From Anadara kagoshimensis (lineage: Eukaryota > Mollusca > Bivalvia > Arcoida > Arcidae): a stretch of 64,000 nt of DNA. The stretch's first letter is position 1; every line of letters starts with the position of its first letter. Position numbers and translations under genes: made by a program. The stretch covers positions 57,948,539-58,012,538 of the forward strand of contig CM037874.1 in the NCBI GenBank assembly GCA_021292105.1. The letters are read 5' to 3'. This document shows positions 24,913-39,200 of this stretch, in pieces. The notes under the pieces are model-generated. The model was not told the DNA's origin. It did no database searches and worked only from the letters and a program-made list of their open reading frames with translations.

Positions 24913-25261
24913 TATTATAAACATCTAACATGTAGTAAAATGGTAGACATCACATTACACAAAAGAAAACCTGCTCTTTATCAACTACATCTACCTAAAC
25001 ATATTCCATGGATTAAATAATTAGTTCAGAAATAATATTTTTTAAAATTTCTGAACCATTCTAAGTTATGAGAAAGAATTTACCCATTTCCTATGTTTTT
25101 TAGACCATTCCAAATTACAGGGAAGAAATTATCCAATTTAAAGACTTTTTTTGGACCATTCAAATTTTATGGGAAAGACATTAGTCATTTCTAATGATTT
25201 TTGGTCCATTTCAAATTATGGGGAAGAAATTATCCTTTTCTTTGGATTTTTAAAAGTAAGT

Positions 25262-25545
25262 TAAAGTCTGTCCCGAGCCATTAGGCCCATCAGGCCGGAG
25301 CTTATCCCGGTTTCAGTTGCGTTAAGCGACTGAGAGTACAAGACTCTCCCCTGAATGGGACGCCGGTCCATCGCAGGGTTAACCCCCAGCATTTTTGCTG
25401 GTACTCATTTATTTTTCAGCTGAGTGAACTGGAATGTGAAATTAAGTGTCTTGCTCAAGGATACAACACATCGCCCGGTCCAGGGATCGAACCCACAACC
25501 TTCGAATCATGAGTCCAACGCCTTAACCACTAGGCCACGCGCTTC
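25262..25545 (-). mobile_element. tRNA-headed SINE, family c (conserved central domain)
   Basis: The minus-strand head near 25545 has GTGGCCTAGTGGTTAAGGCG (A box) and GTGGGTTCGATCCCT (B box). The body includes CTGAATGGGACGCCGGTCC and the CAGCTGAGTGAACTGGAATG type of motif found in deeply conserved metazoan SINE domains (Nin-type; recalled, not searched). Confidence 0.8.
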
Positions 25546-25559
25546 CACTTTGGATTTTT

Positions 25560-26340
25560 GGACCATTCCAAAAGACTGGAATGAATGTATTTCATTTCTG
25601 TTTTTAATTTTACTTTTGGAATAATCAGGAAGAAATCATCTGGCTTTTTTTTTTTTTTTTGTTAATTTTTGGACCATTCAAAATTAAGGAAATAGAGATT
25701 ATAACCGGATGAAGCAGAACTGACAAGACAAATAAGTATAGAACAAACATGGTTTGACAAACAATTCCGACCAAGAAGCTATCGGACCATAACAAATACT
25801 TTCTGGTCCAATACTAGGTCATCTGCTCACTATCACATTTATCAGTGTTGGCAATATTTTCTATTTAATGGCTCTAAAGTTGGTATTGATCCTCTTGCAG
25901 TGTTTTCCACAAGAGGCAGCAACAGGCAGATTTGACCGCTTAAAACTCCTAATTGGCCGGTTAGAATTTAAAAAATAATTGCCTTCAGAAGACATGAAAT
26001 CATTTTCGGACTAGGAGTCTCTTTGACCTCTGGCCTGTTGGATTAGTCAATTTACCACCTGCTACAAAATTTAGGGAAATCACTGTCTTGTGGATTTTAC
26101 CAGAGGTAAAGAAATTTACTGATGGAGGGCTGAAGAAACACTTCCAGTATTGTATATATCAACTGATAAATTAATGTTTTCACATTCCAGCCTTCACTTT
26201 GACTGACAGGCCACTCACAACATGTACAGGCTTAAACTCGGCTTAAATTTTTTTGTCATTTCCAATAAATACATTTATAAACCTTCTAAACATACTATCT
26301 GGATGACAGTAATAATAATTATCAGCCTTCAATAAACAAA
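25560..26340. other. Non-coding spacer
   Basis: AT-rich. The phrase TTTGGACCATTC(C)AAA recurs several times from 25040 to 25680, on both sides of the SINE at 25262, as a loose ~70-bp repeat. The SINE appears to have inserted into this array. No gene seen. Confidence 0.5.
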
Positions 26341-26346
26341 CAATTA

Positions 26347-26841
26347 CTGTAAACATATTTATTTTTGCGGTGTACTAAATTTCGCTTATTTCGTGGTCGT
26401 TTGTTTTACGCCAAAACTAATACAAGGCGAAAATTATATTATACTTATATTTCATATTTCAAAAACGCGAAAAAAATAACTACGCAGATATTATAAGTTA
26501 TACATGGGGCTGTGTAACCTGCCAAAGCCCAGTATAACGTTTTTGTCATACTTCAAAGCGTAACCAGTTGAATCTTTTTAAATTCCATTTCGTATTTTGT
26601 GTGACTTGCGTACACTGTCGCCATGTTTGTTTACTGTAATTAGACGTCAGTGATGTACGAGTTACTTCCCTTTTACCGCTAAATGTTGCATGGGTTCATG
26701 TACCCCGGCAGATTTCTGAACATAGTTCCATGTACCCTGGCAAGTTAACCAATCGCTATGCGAGAAATTTCTTTGAAGGGTGACAAGTCTTAATATCCTA
26801 TACCGCAAAAAAAATACACACAGAATTAAATATGTTTACAG
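26347..26841. mobile_element. MITE family 3 (TA target, CTGTAAACATATTTA ends)
   Basis: Left CTGTAAACATATTTATTTTT then GCGGT; right is the inverse, ATACCGC ... TAAATATGTTTACAG. TA lies on both sides. About 495 bp, no coding capacity seen. It lies about 390 bp beyond the C1QBP stop codon. Confidence 0.75.
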
Positions 26842-27232
26842 TATATTTTTTAAATTTTTTTTACAGGTGTCATATACATGTATTATTTATTTTTTTTTTG
26901 ACATTACACATATTACTGATCAATCAGTCGTCAAATTATTATGTTTGTTTTTTGTAATTTCCTCAAATTATATTAATTTTACTAATTTTTCACATAAATT
27001 TTAATGATAACACTAGGTAATTAAAAATTCTTTTTTTATTTTTAGAGCTTTGAATTAAGTGTCAAATTTTCCATTGTGATGTCTATATTTCTCTATACAT
27101 TTAATGTACACATTTCAAAACAGTGATATATTAACCGTAATATTTTAATTTTTTGCTAAATGGCTCAAAAATATCTTTTAAAACCTTGATACAAATTGTT
27201 GATATAAAAAATTAAAACACAATAAGACACAC

Positions 27233-28858
27233 TCATTTTTCATCGACAAAAGATTTCAAATCTTTCAAGAAGTTGACATATTGTCTTTGTTCATATCCCG
27301 TACTGTAATCAACCAACACATTAGCAAACTCGGAAGTTATACCTCTATCATGTAGCAGATCCATCAACATGTCATACATTGTCTGAAACAAACAAATAAA
27401 TAAATAAATAAAACAAGAGGCCCAGGGGCCACATCGCTCACCTGAGCAACTTGCTAGGTAGAAGCCGAAATGAGTTCAGTATTGAAGTGAGTGCAGGGGA
27501 GGGAGGTTTTGTACAAACTGAAATCTATACTTCCTACCGATGCTTTTCACTAAACAATTTGTAAGTATTTCTATGTACCGTAAAAGGTTGATGTTTCGAC
27601 AAGCCTCGGCTTATTCCGTTACCTTTTTCTTACAGCATTTCAACCAATGAAATAATTTTAAAAAAAATTTTCATCATGCAATCTACCAATCTCAAAAGAG
27701 AGAAAATGCATAGGCAATCGGGAAATGGCAAATAGAAATTATAGAATACAGCAGGATTTACATTAAAAATTAGCTTTTAAATACAAGTACTATTAATATA
27801 TTTCTCATGAACAATATATTTAACTTTATATCAAAATACTTATATAAAAGAATACAGCATGGAAAATACACTATTATTTAACCATGATTTGAACAAACTT
27901 GAATCTACACTACCTGAGGATGCTTCCATTTTAATTTGAGCTTTCCTGGCCTAATAGTTTTTGAGGAGAAGATTTTTAAAGATTCTCTCTATATATTCCT
28001 GTGTAAAACTTGACCCCCCTCTTGTGGCCCCACCCTACCCCCAGGGACTATGATTTGAACAAACTTGAATCTACACTACCTGAGGATGCTTCCATTTTAA
28101 TTTGAGCTTTTCTGGCCTAATAGTTTTTGAGAAAAAGATTTTAAAAAATTTTCTTTATATATTCCTATGTAAAACTTGATCCCCCTCTTGTGACCCCTCC
28201 CTACCCCCGGGGACCATGATTTGAACAAACTTGAATCTACACTACCTGAGGATGCTTCCATTTTAATTTGAGCTTTCCTGGCCTAATAGTTTTTGAGGAG
28301 AAGATTTTTAAAGATTCTCTCTATATATTCCTGTGTAAAACTTGACCCCCTCTTGTGGCCCCACCCTACCCCCAGGGACTATGATTTGAACAAACTTGAA
28401 TCTACACTACCTGAGGATGCTTCCATTTTAATTTGAGCTTTTCTGGCCTAATAGTTTTTGAGAAAAAGATTTTTTAAAAATTTTCTTTATATATTCCTAT
28501 GTAAAACTTGATCCCCCTCTTGTGACCCCTCCCTACCCCCGGGGACCATGATTTGAACAAACTTGAATCTACACTACCTCAGGATGCTTCCATTTTAATT
28601 TGAGCTTTTCAGGCCTAATAGTTTTTGAGAAGAAGATTTTTAAAGATTTTCTCTATATACTCCTATGTAAAACTTGATCCCCCTCTTGTGGCCCCTCCCT
28701 ACCCCCGGGGACCATGATTTGAACAAACTTGAATCTACACTTCCTAAGGATGCCTCCACAAAAGTTTAAGCTTTACAGGCCGAATAGTTTTTGAGAAGAT
28801 TTTTGAAAAATACCAACAAAGTTTCAATAATTCTCAATTATCTCCCCTTTAAAGAGGG

Positions 28859-28897
<39 letters not shown>

Positions 28898-28945
28898 TAG
28901 TGGTGCTTTGTGCCAAATTTGGTTGAAATCTGCCCAGTGGTTCGT

Positions 28946-28984
<39 letters not shown>

Positions 28985-29004
28985 GACGACGACAGACAAC
29001 GGAC

Positions 29005-29036
<32 letters not shown>

Positions 29037-30187
29037 TGGCTCAGGTGAGCTAAAAACAAATAAATAAATAAACAAGTCAAAAAAAAACTAAAGCAGCCTC
29101 ATAAGAGACAAATCCCATTCCCCCATGACTAGACGGATGGACCCACTCCCCCATGACTAGACGGATGGACCCACTCCCCCATGACTAGACGGATGGACCC
29201 ACTCCCCCATGACTAGACGGATGGACCCACTCCCCCATGACTAGACGAATGGACCCACTCCCCCATGACTAGACAGATGGACCCACTCCCCCATGACTAG
29301 ACGGATGGACCCATTCCCCTATGACTAGACGGATGGACCCACACCCCCATGACTAGATGGATGAATCCACTCCCCCATGACCAATCCAAATTCAAACACC
29401 AAAGTTTATGGACCTTGTGGTTCCTGGATAGATAAATTGTCTGATCACTGTAGAAAAGAAAGCAAGTGGTTTTTCAAAATCCATTGCATATCAACAACCA
29501 AAACAAGCAACACCCTACAGAAGTCTATAAAATGAAGGTATACTCGAAGTATTTTCCTTTAGCTAAATTTGGTTAAATATATTTAAGGTCCTTTGGAAAT
29601 TTTTTTAATCCCTTAAAAAAAATTTTGGTTTCACAATTTTGGTCAAAGCACTACTGATGAGAAATTGTATTTCCAAATAGCTGTCTAGTGCTGTAAATTT
29701 AACACTTTGGATATTTTTTTTTAGCCCCTTAAAAAATTTTGGTTCACAGTTTTGGTCAAAGCACTACTGATGAGAAACTGTATTACGAAATGGCCGTCTA
29801 GTGCTGTAAAATTAACACTTTGGATATTTTTTTAGCCCCTAAAAAAAATTTTGGTTTCACAATTTTGGTCGAAGCACTACTGATGAAGAATTGTATTCCA
29901 AAACTGCCGTCTAGTTCCGTAAAATTCACACTGGTATAGAACATGTGATCTAAGTGAGTACAAAGAAAAAAGATGAGGTTTCTGCCAGGTGAATTAGTTA
30001 ACGAAAGATCTTACCCCTTCCATGGAAGATGACAGAACACTGTAACTAGATTCTTGTTGTTTGTTCTCGTATATAGCCACTGAATCTATCTCGTATAAAT
30101 CATCATCTTCGGCTGTAAATAAGTAAATAATTTATTAAGAATGTCCTGAACATTTTAAATAGTCATAGCATAACTTGGAGAATGTCC

Positions 30188-30222
<35 letters not shown>

Positions 30223-33200
30223 TTAAATCGGGCCCCAGTTTCACAATTGTTCCTTACCTAAGATTTTTCCTAACTTTAACAAATTATGGCAATCTTTTAT
30301 TGAAACTACTAATAAATATTTTTGACAAAAATTACCTTCAAAATGCCACTTTAAACCTATTAATATCTGGAAAATAACAAAATTATTAAGTTTTAAAATT
30401 TTCTATATTTACATGTAAATTAAGGGGAAAAGCTCAGTTTAGGAATGATTGTGAGAGCCAAGGCTAAAAATTTTTTGGTTAGATCACGCCCCGGTTTCAC
30501 AATCATTCCTTAGCTAAGATTTTCCTTAACTTATGTTTAGCAAATTTTTGTAATCTCTTTATGGAACTACTGGTGAATTTTTTTGTCGAAACTTAATGCA
30601 AATATTTTAATCTAGATAAGAAATTATCTTAAAATTGACACCTTAAATTTCAAAATATCTTGAAATTAACAAAATTATAAAGATGTGAAATTTTGTCATA
30701 TTTAAGTTACAGAAAATCTTGGCTAGGGAATGATTGTGAAACCAGGGCCTGGGCTGGCAAACTAAATTTTACCTTAGCAGTTATGATTATAATACAAAGG
30801 GGATTAAATATCTGTAATGTCTAACAAAGCTGGAATTTACAGAAACTGGAACCATAGCTTGTGATGAAGACCATTCTGTCACTGTGGCACACTACATGTA
30901 AACTTGTTGTGATGATATGCCAGTGTCTGTCACTGTGGCACACTACATGTAAACTTGTTGTGATGATATGCCAGTGTCTGTCACTGTGGCACACTACATG
31001 TAAACTTGTTGTGATGATATGCCAGTGTCTGTCACTGTGGCACACTACATGTAAACTTGTTGTGATGATATGCCAGTGTCTGTCACTGTGGCACACTACA
31101 TGTAAACTTGTTGTGATGATATGCCAGTGTCTGTCACTGTGGCACACTACATGTAAACTTGTTGTGATGATATGCCAGTGTCTGTCACTGTGGCACACTA
31201 CATGTAAACTTGTTGTGATGATATGCCAGTGTCTGTCACTGTGGCACACTACATGTAAACTTGTTGTGATGATATGCCAGTGTCTGTCACTGTGGCACAC
31301 TACATGTAAACTTGTTGTGATGACATGCCAGTGAATGGTCTCAAACAGCAATACAATAGTTTAAGCAACTAATCCTTGTGCACATAAGCAAAAGAGAGAA
31401 CACAGAAAGCACAGCTCTGGCTGGGTTCTTTTTGGGTCGATACTCTGTCCTATTCACAATTTTAGAAATTTCAGCTTTAAAAAAAACCCAGTATTTTGGA
31501 GTTTTCTATCACTTTTATCTTTTCACAATTATGGTTAATTATCATGCTAATTTTCACAATTGCAGAGGCCTCCAACCCATTCACTAAAGGCAGAGAGAGA
31601 GAGAGAACATGCTAGTTACCTCTACTCAGGGTTCATGCTGTCGTTTGCTTTTTTCGCAAAATGAGAAAAATAAATAAATTTGGCGATAAAAACCAAACAT
31701 CTTCGAAAGTGATGGCGAAAAAAAGTTAACATTAACAGGTTCACTGTGCATTGCAGACATGAGCAGAGAGTCATTAAAGCAACAGGTTTCTGTCTATGTG
31801 TATATCAAACAATCGATCTAGTGAGTTCCAAATGAGTTTGTTTGGATCATCGAAGCCATTCCTATAACCGACTGACGACTTGGAGAATTTGGCTTAAGCT
31901 CCAAAGTTGTCATCAAATAAAAGAAATAAAACAAGAAAACTGTTGTTGTTTTTCATGTCATCAGGCATGCATTGCATTAGACAATTTTATTTCTCTTAAA
32001 TTTTCGCTAGAAATAAGATCAGAAAATATCTTTGGCCCATAAAAATTATATTTGGCGAAAAAAAAAAAAAACGTTCTGGCGAAAGTTTTGGAGAAAAAAA
32101 GATAGAAGTCAGTGTGACCCGTTTCTACTAACCAGGTGCTTCATTAGAATCTTCTGATGATTCTTCCATATCTCGTACATCCTCTAGAGGAAATGAACAC
32201 TGAAAGCTCAAAACCTTACCAGAAGGTTTCTTTATCTCCACTTTAAATGTTGGTGTAGACTCCATCTAAAATAAAAAATATTTACAAAATAATGCAATAA
32301 CTTGATTATAACACAGAGTAAAGGTCAACATGTTCATTATTTACCGTTAACTGTAAGATCTACTGGTATATACCTGACATTATGACTACATATTTTATAT
32401 ACATTACAACAATCAACGTTTATTGTCAAGCGTGTACACATTTACATATTATGTAAACGTTTCAGCCTTACATATATTAATTATTGATTGCATTTTACTG
32501 ATGAACAATTATTTTTTTAACCATTCACATTGCAATATGGATATATTGAGAACAAAAGCAATAAAGTTTTTTACGGATTAAGATTAACAGGGTCCCAGTA
32601 GCCCATGGACCCTTGAATTCAGTCTGGGCCACTAAATTGTTACACATTCTAGCTATTTCTTACTATAACAACTTTTTTTCTGAAGTGAGCTGGAACCCAA
32701 CTCAAAATAGTTAAGCTAAATTCCTGCTTCCCACTATACAGGAAATGATGGCATCCAAGTTGTATCAAGAAGCTGGCTGGTTGGCTGAATGTTGTTTTAT
32801 GTCACATAAGCAATTTTTCAGCTATCAAATGCGCTTCAAGCTGTTGAAGTTTCACTGTACACTGTTTTAAAAGGATATGGATGATGCCAAAGTTTTTTTT
32901 AAACCTGTCAACTTACAGTTGGAACCTGTTCCTCATCTTCACCAGTCTGTGTAACCTCGTCCATCCCAAATGTATCATCAGTATTTACAGAATCAACAGT
33001 ATTAAATGTCACTGTAATCCTAAAATACAAACAAAGGATCATTCTGAACAAGTCTGTTGAAGTTTTGACTAAAGTTGTGGCATTACGAGTGTTAACAAGA
33101 TTTCTCTTTTATTTGGTTGGTTGAATGTTGCCTAACGTCGCATCAGCAATTTTTCAGCTATTCGCAACGAGAACTATTTAATTAATCTCTATGGATTAAT

Positions 33201-36200
33201 CTATGAACAATTTTTGTGCATGCATGTGAAGTGCGAGTGTGTTGTATGGTATGTCTTGTACTAGCGCGCACTCAGGGCGACTTTACCGTGCTAGCTCACA
33301 GAGTCAGTATGCCGCAGACAGGCGTACCACTCCCCCAGTCCATTATACTGATACCAGGTGAATCAGTAAAGGCCAACGGTAAGGAAAATTCACTTTCCCA
33401 CATGTAGTCCGAGCGGGACATCGAACTCACAGCAGTGAGAGACCCTGGATTTGAAGACTGGCGTCTTATCCATTAGGCTACCGCGCCCTCCTTTCTCTTT
33501 AATTTTTGCTAGTGACCTACTTATTAACCAACATAGCCCTTATACAAACTTAATTTAGATTTTGTCAATTAGATTACTATATCTAAGTGTGATGTAGTTT
33601 GGATAAAATTGTAGTCTTTACAGTGTTATCAAGCAACTATTGATGCACGACAAACATCGGTCAAAGTCCGGTTACAATGTGTGCTCAGGTGAACTAACAA
33701 GAAGTAATCGAAATTGAATGTCACACAACCCTATATCAGGGTTAGAAATTAAGACAACTCAACCAGCTTGAGCTGTATAACTTTTCAATCAAACCTGCAA
33801 TATGATGTAATTTGTGTTAAAACATTGAAATCCGAGATCAAACCAGGTTAAATTTTCAGCCTATTTTCGGACAATGTCCTGTAAGGTTGATATTCATACT
33901 CATGCCTAAATTAGAATTTTTAATGTCTCTCGGCACAGTGCCTTTAATAGTAAAGTAGGAATAAATAGGTAATAGAAATGTTTGATGCCCTAGACACCAG
34001 CTCAAAATAGTAAATGTAAATTCCTGCAGCTTGGCCTTCACTCACAATTCATCTTCCACTGTTCTTGTCATTGTAACGTTAGATTCATCTGTCTTGATAT
34101 CCCAGTCTTCTATTGATGGAAGTGGCTTTGAAAAACTGTCTGAAGACCTTTCAATCTTTATTTCTTTTTCTAGAAATTCAGAAAATTCTTTATCTCCTAC
34201 AAATAAAAAACAAAATTACTGAAAATCCAAAGTTGTATGTTTTATAGAAATATCTTTGATTTTCAGGGCTTATGCTAGGTAATTTTTGGGGCCAATATTC
34301 TGCCCCATTCACAATTAAAAAATCTTATGGTTTCAGGGATTTTTTTGGGTATCCACAGGGTCTGGTAAAGGGACCCATTCCCAATGCAAAAAAACCCATA
34401 CATTTTCCCCAATTCTATAGTAAAAAATTCCCAATTAGCTATGCTTATCAATTTTTTGAGAAAAAAAATTCACAAGATCATCAACATCATATTTGGAGGA
34501 TATCTCGTTCTGATAACAATTTCAATCTATATTAACCCACATTTTGATTTATATAGAGACAAAAGAGACAGCGCTATTTTGCTGTGAACACAGATATAAT
34601 TTGTTCAATTACCAGTATTCTAGTGGTCTAGAATTTTTAATATGTTGTTGTGATCAACAGAAAAATCCCTGTGTAACAGACACCTCTGTAGAGTCAAATA
34701 AAGAGTAGGCCACATGTATAAGAAACTATTGAATCAGACATAAAACTAAACCATGAAAACCGCCTAGCTGAACACTGGACTTGCAGAAGAGTGATACAAT
34801 GGTATTTTATAGTTTTCCCTCAGAAATGGTGGTATTTCAATAAATATATTTGTATTTCACAACGATGGAAAAAGGTACCAATCAAACGATGTCTCTTGTG
34901 TAATAATTGTAAATTATTAATTGAAGTGCTCTTGGGTACTCCAAAAAATGGCGGAATTTATAGCACAGGCATAGAAACGGTATCTGGTCAACTCGTTCCA
35001 ATTCCAACTCGTTCCAATTCCAACTCGTTCCAACTGATTTTCGCCAACTCGTTCCAACTTTTTTACCAACTCGTTCCACTTTTTTATGCAGGGTTTTTAC
35101 ATCTCTGTTTTAATTACCAACTCGTTCCAACTAAATTACCAACTCGTTCCAACTTTTTTTACCAACTCGTTCCAACTTTTTCTCCAACTCATTTTAAGAA
35201 TTTTTAATGATTTTAGCCGTTACCAACTCGTTACAGCTTTTAATATAATTAAATAATTAATTTAAGATAAATTGATTTAAAAACCAACGATCTCCTAATT
35301 TTTAATTAACCACAACGTTGCCCAGCTCTAACCACGTGGTTGAGCCACAATAGTCCAAAGTTCCAAAAAATATTTATTATATTACAGTTTTTTTTTTTTT
35401 TTAATGTTACATTTTTTATTTTCTTTATTTCTTTTGTATCTTTCTTCATTTCTTTTCTTAATTTGTTTATTATTTTATTCATTCTGATTGGTGCGATGTT
35501 ATTTTTTACTGTTATCGAAGTAGTTTTTTTTAAAAGTTCGTTTGATTTTGTTTAAGAATAATTTGCGTTTCAAGTTAAACCAATGTCATGTATTTTTCAC
35601 GCACACTTGTTGGCAAAAAGAGGAAATTTCACACTAATGTAGACAGGGTTTATTTGTGAATTTAAAATTCCTTTAAAAAATAAAGGATACGCTGCTAACC
35701 CGCTAGTTAATGAGCTTGTTAACCGGACAAACTATCCGGTTAAATCTGTTTATGGTGCCGATCTACCAACTAGTAGAGTTCCGACGGCCGTAATAAACAA
35801 AGAAATAGCAATTAATTGTGATCACCATCCATGATATTATTTATTTGTTAGATAATTTACTTGTTTCTACATTATGCTATTCTAGAGATGATAGTACGTC
35901 AGGTTTAATGTGTGCTTAATTGTCACTTGAATTAAAGGAGACTATGGGGAATATTTATCTATTAAAATAAAATAAAATAAAATAAAAACGCATGTACATA
36001 GATATAATCAACTTTATTGAGAAACTTGGTACGAGTTGATAGTTGGAACGAGTTGGTAATTCAGTTGGAACGAGTTGGTAGTCAAAAGTGGAACGAGTTG
36101 GCAAAAATCAGTTGGAACGAGTTGGAATTGGAACGAGTTGACTAGTATTCATAGAAACCGGTCCCTAGAAAATAAGCCCAGGGAACAAAATAAGCCCAGG

Positions 36201-39200
36201 GAAAGCCCAGGGAAGTTTCCCACGCCCAGGAAGTTATAAAGCATTACATAGATGTGAAATTCACATATTTATTAAAGATCATATCATATTTTATCATGTT
36301 AAAAAATTGTATCGATCTAAACCAGAATGACAAAGTATTTTATCATTGATTTTTTCACCTTACAGTATGCGTCGGTGAGTGAAGGGAGATAACTCACTAT
36401 CATAGAATACTCAATTATTAACGTGGGGGAATGTTATCTATTGTCTTTCTAATTTTGGTTTTTGAATTGGATTTGTTATGCAAGGTGACGTAAATAATTT
36501 AATAAAAGATTCCTGACGTACAGAGATGAGATTTAAAAAATAATAACGATGAATACGGTATATTTACTTTACAAGTGAAAAATACTAATTTTTCCCTTCA
36601 TTTACAAAATGTAACTAGTCTTTAAAACAAAACAAGAGGCCCATGGGCCTGATACGCTCACCTGATAACTAATGGCTAGCTGATAGATTTAAAGACAACA
36701 TAAATACTAAACCCCAATGACTTTTTTCTTTACATCATGATAACCGTTGTATCAATACCTACAACATTCTAGTATACATGCCTATACAAAAAGTTAATAG
36801 TTTTCAAGATAATTAACCATTCAGTATTGTTTCACATCTGTGACCTTGACCTTTGAACCCATGACCTTTTTCTATACATCAAATGATTGTTGTATCCATA
36901 CCTACAACATTCTAATATACATGCCTATAAAAAAAGTTTATAGTTTTCGAGATAATTAACCATCTTGGCATTGTTTCGCATCTGTAACCTTGACCTTTGA
37001 ACCCATGACCTTTTTCTATACATCAAAATGATTGTTGTATCAATACCTACAACATTCTAATATACATGCCTATACAAAAAGTTTATAGTTTTCGAGATAA
37101 TTAACCATTTTGGGATTGTTTCGCATCTGTGACCTTGACCTTTGAACCCATGACCTTTTTCTATACATCAAAATGATCGCTGTTTCAATACCTACAACAT
37201 TCTAATATACATGCCTATACAAAATGTTTATAGTTTTCGAGATAATTAACCATTTTGGCATTGTTTCGCATCTGTGACCTTGACCTTTGAACCCATGACC
37301 TTTTTCTATACATCAAAATGATCGTTGTATCAATACCTACAACATTCTAATATACATGCCTATAAAAAAAGTTTATAGTTTTTGAGATAATTAACCATTT
37401 CGGTATTGTTTTGCATCTGTGACCTTGACCTTTGAACCCATGACCTTTTTCTATACATCAAAATGATTGTTGTATCAATACTTGCAACATTCTAATATAC
37501 ATGCCTATACAAAATGTTTATAGTTTTCGAGATAATTAACCATTTCGGTATTGTTTCGCATCTGTGACCTTGACCTTTGAACCCATGACCTTTTTCTATA
37601 CATCAAAATGACCGTTGTATCCATACCTACGACATTCTAATATACATGCCTATACAAAAAGTTTATAGTTTTTGAGATAATTAACCATTTCTGTATTGTT
37701 TCGCATCTGTGACCTTGACCTTTGAACCCATGACCTTTTTCTATACATAAAAATGATTGTTGTATCAATACTTGCAACATTCTAATATACATGCCTATAC
37801 AAAATGTTTATAGTTTTCGAGATAATTAACTATTTCGGTATTGTTTCGCATCTGTGACCTTGACCTTTAAACCCATTACCTTTTTCTATACATCAAAATG
37901 ATCGTTGTATCAATACCTACAACATTCTAATATACATGCCTATACATAAAGTTTATAGTTTTCGAGATAATTAATCATTTCCGTATTGTTTCACATCTGT
38001 GTCCTTGACCTTTAAACCCATGACCTTTTTCTATACATCAAAATGATCATTGTATCAATATCTACAACATTCTAATATACATGCCTATACAAAATGTTTA
38101 TAGTTTTCGAGATAATTAACCATTTCGGTATTGTTTCGCATCTGTGACCTTGACCTTTGAACCCATTACCTTTTTCTATACATCAAAATGATCGTTGTAT
38201 CAAACCTACAACATTCTAATATACATGCCTATACAAAAAGTTTATAGATTTCGAGATAATACTTATAATCAGAGGTAAAAAAAATAAGGTCACGACCTTC
38301 ACAATTGACCTTGACCTCATTTTGAAGATACTAACAAGAAGATGTCAAAACTGAAAACCCCATGTCATTATCTGGTCAAATAGTCAAGTTATAACAATTT
38401 GAAGCTATTTTACGATTTTTTCAAAATTAAACGCAAAAACGCGTAACCTATTTTTTGTCCGAATTTTACAAAATGAACAAACTATAGGCTTAAGACCCTA
38501 GAGAAGCCAAATATCACATCAGATTTTTTCTCTGATCAGTAATTTCGGAGAAGAAGATTTTTTAAGATTTTTGCACCCCTAGGTCACCTTGACCTAGTTA
38601 TGGTAGCCATGGCAACGCCACGAACAAATCTGAATTGCACCGGCCCATATATACTTCTGACAAAGTTTCATTAAAAACTGTCCAGTAGTTTCAGAGTAGA
38701 AGTCGAAAATAGGTGTTAACGACGCACGCACGCACGCACACACGCACGCACGCACACACGCACATACACACGCTGCGCTATGCCATAAGCTCACATGACC
38801 TTCGGTCAGGTGAGCTAAAAAGGAAATAATAAATTTTCATAATCGAAGGTTTTTCTGAGTTTTTACGAAGTAATGTCTAATAACTGTTTTAAAGGACTTT
38901 TTGTGAATTTTTGGTTTGTCAGTAATGTATTGGCTTATACTAATACTATGGAGTTTCCTGACGAAGGACAGTTAGTATGTTAAACACATTTTAATGTTAA
39001 CACTGAAATTATTGTTCTTGTTTTGTTTGGCTTCTTCTTTGAAATTAAAATTAAATCGTGTGTAAAACAATTTGCTGTTATCAAATTCTTTGTCTCAGGT
39101 AAGCCAGACAAGTCTGTTACAAGGTGAACACGTGCCGTGAATAAACACCCGCCGGGTATAACAGACGACCTCAATATACTGTGACGGGTATAAAGCCTGA

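Noticed and set aside
30821-31351. Long open frames of 157 and 176 codons on opposite strands with 17-residue repeats
   Set aside because: They are produced by the 51-bp minisatellite, whose length is a multiple of three. No start context, domain or splice support; the region is a C1QBP intron.
34791-35207. 138-codon frame with QLVP repeats
   Set aside because: Derived from the CCAACTCGTTCCAA words of foldback element A; no independent support.
35340-35555. Hydrophobic Phe-rich open frame that could be a membrane peptide
   Set aside because: Low-complexity T-rich DNA inside foldback element A; Phe and Ile follow from base composition.
38594-38794. Cys-rich open frame on the minus strand
   Set aside because: Translation of an ACGC/ACAC microsatellite in a pearl-like element.
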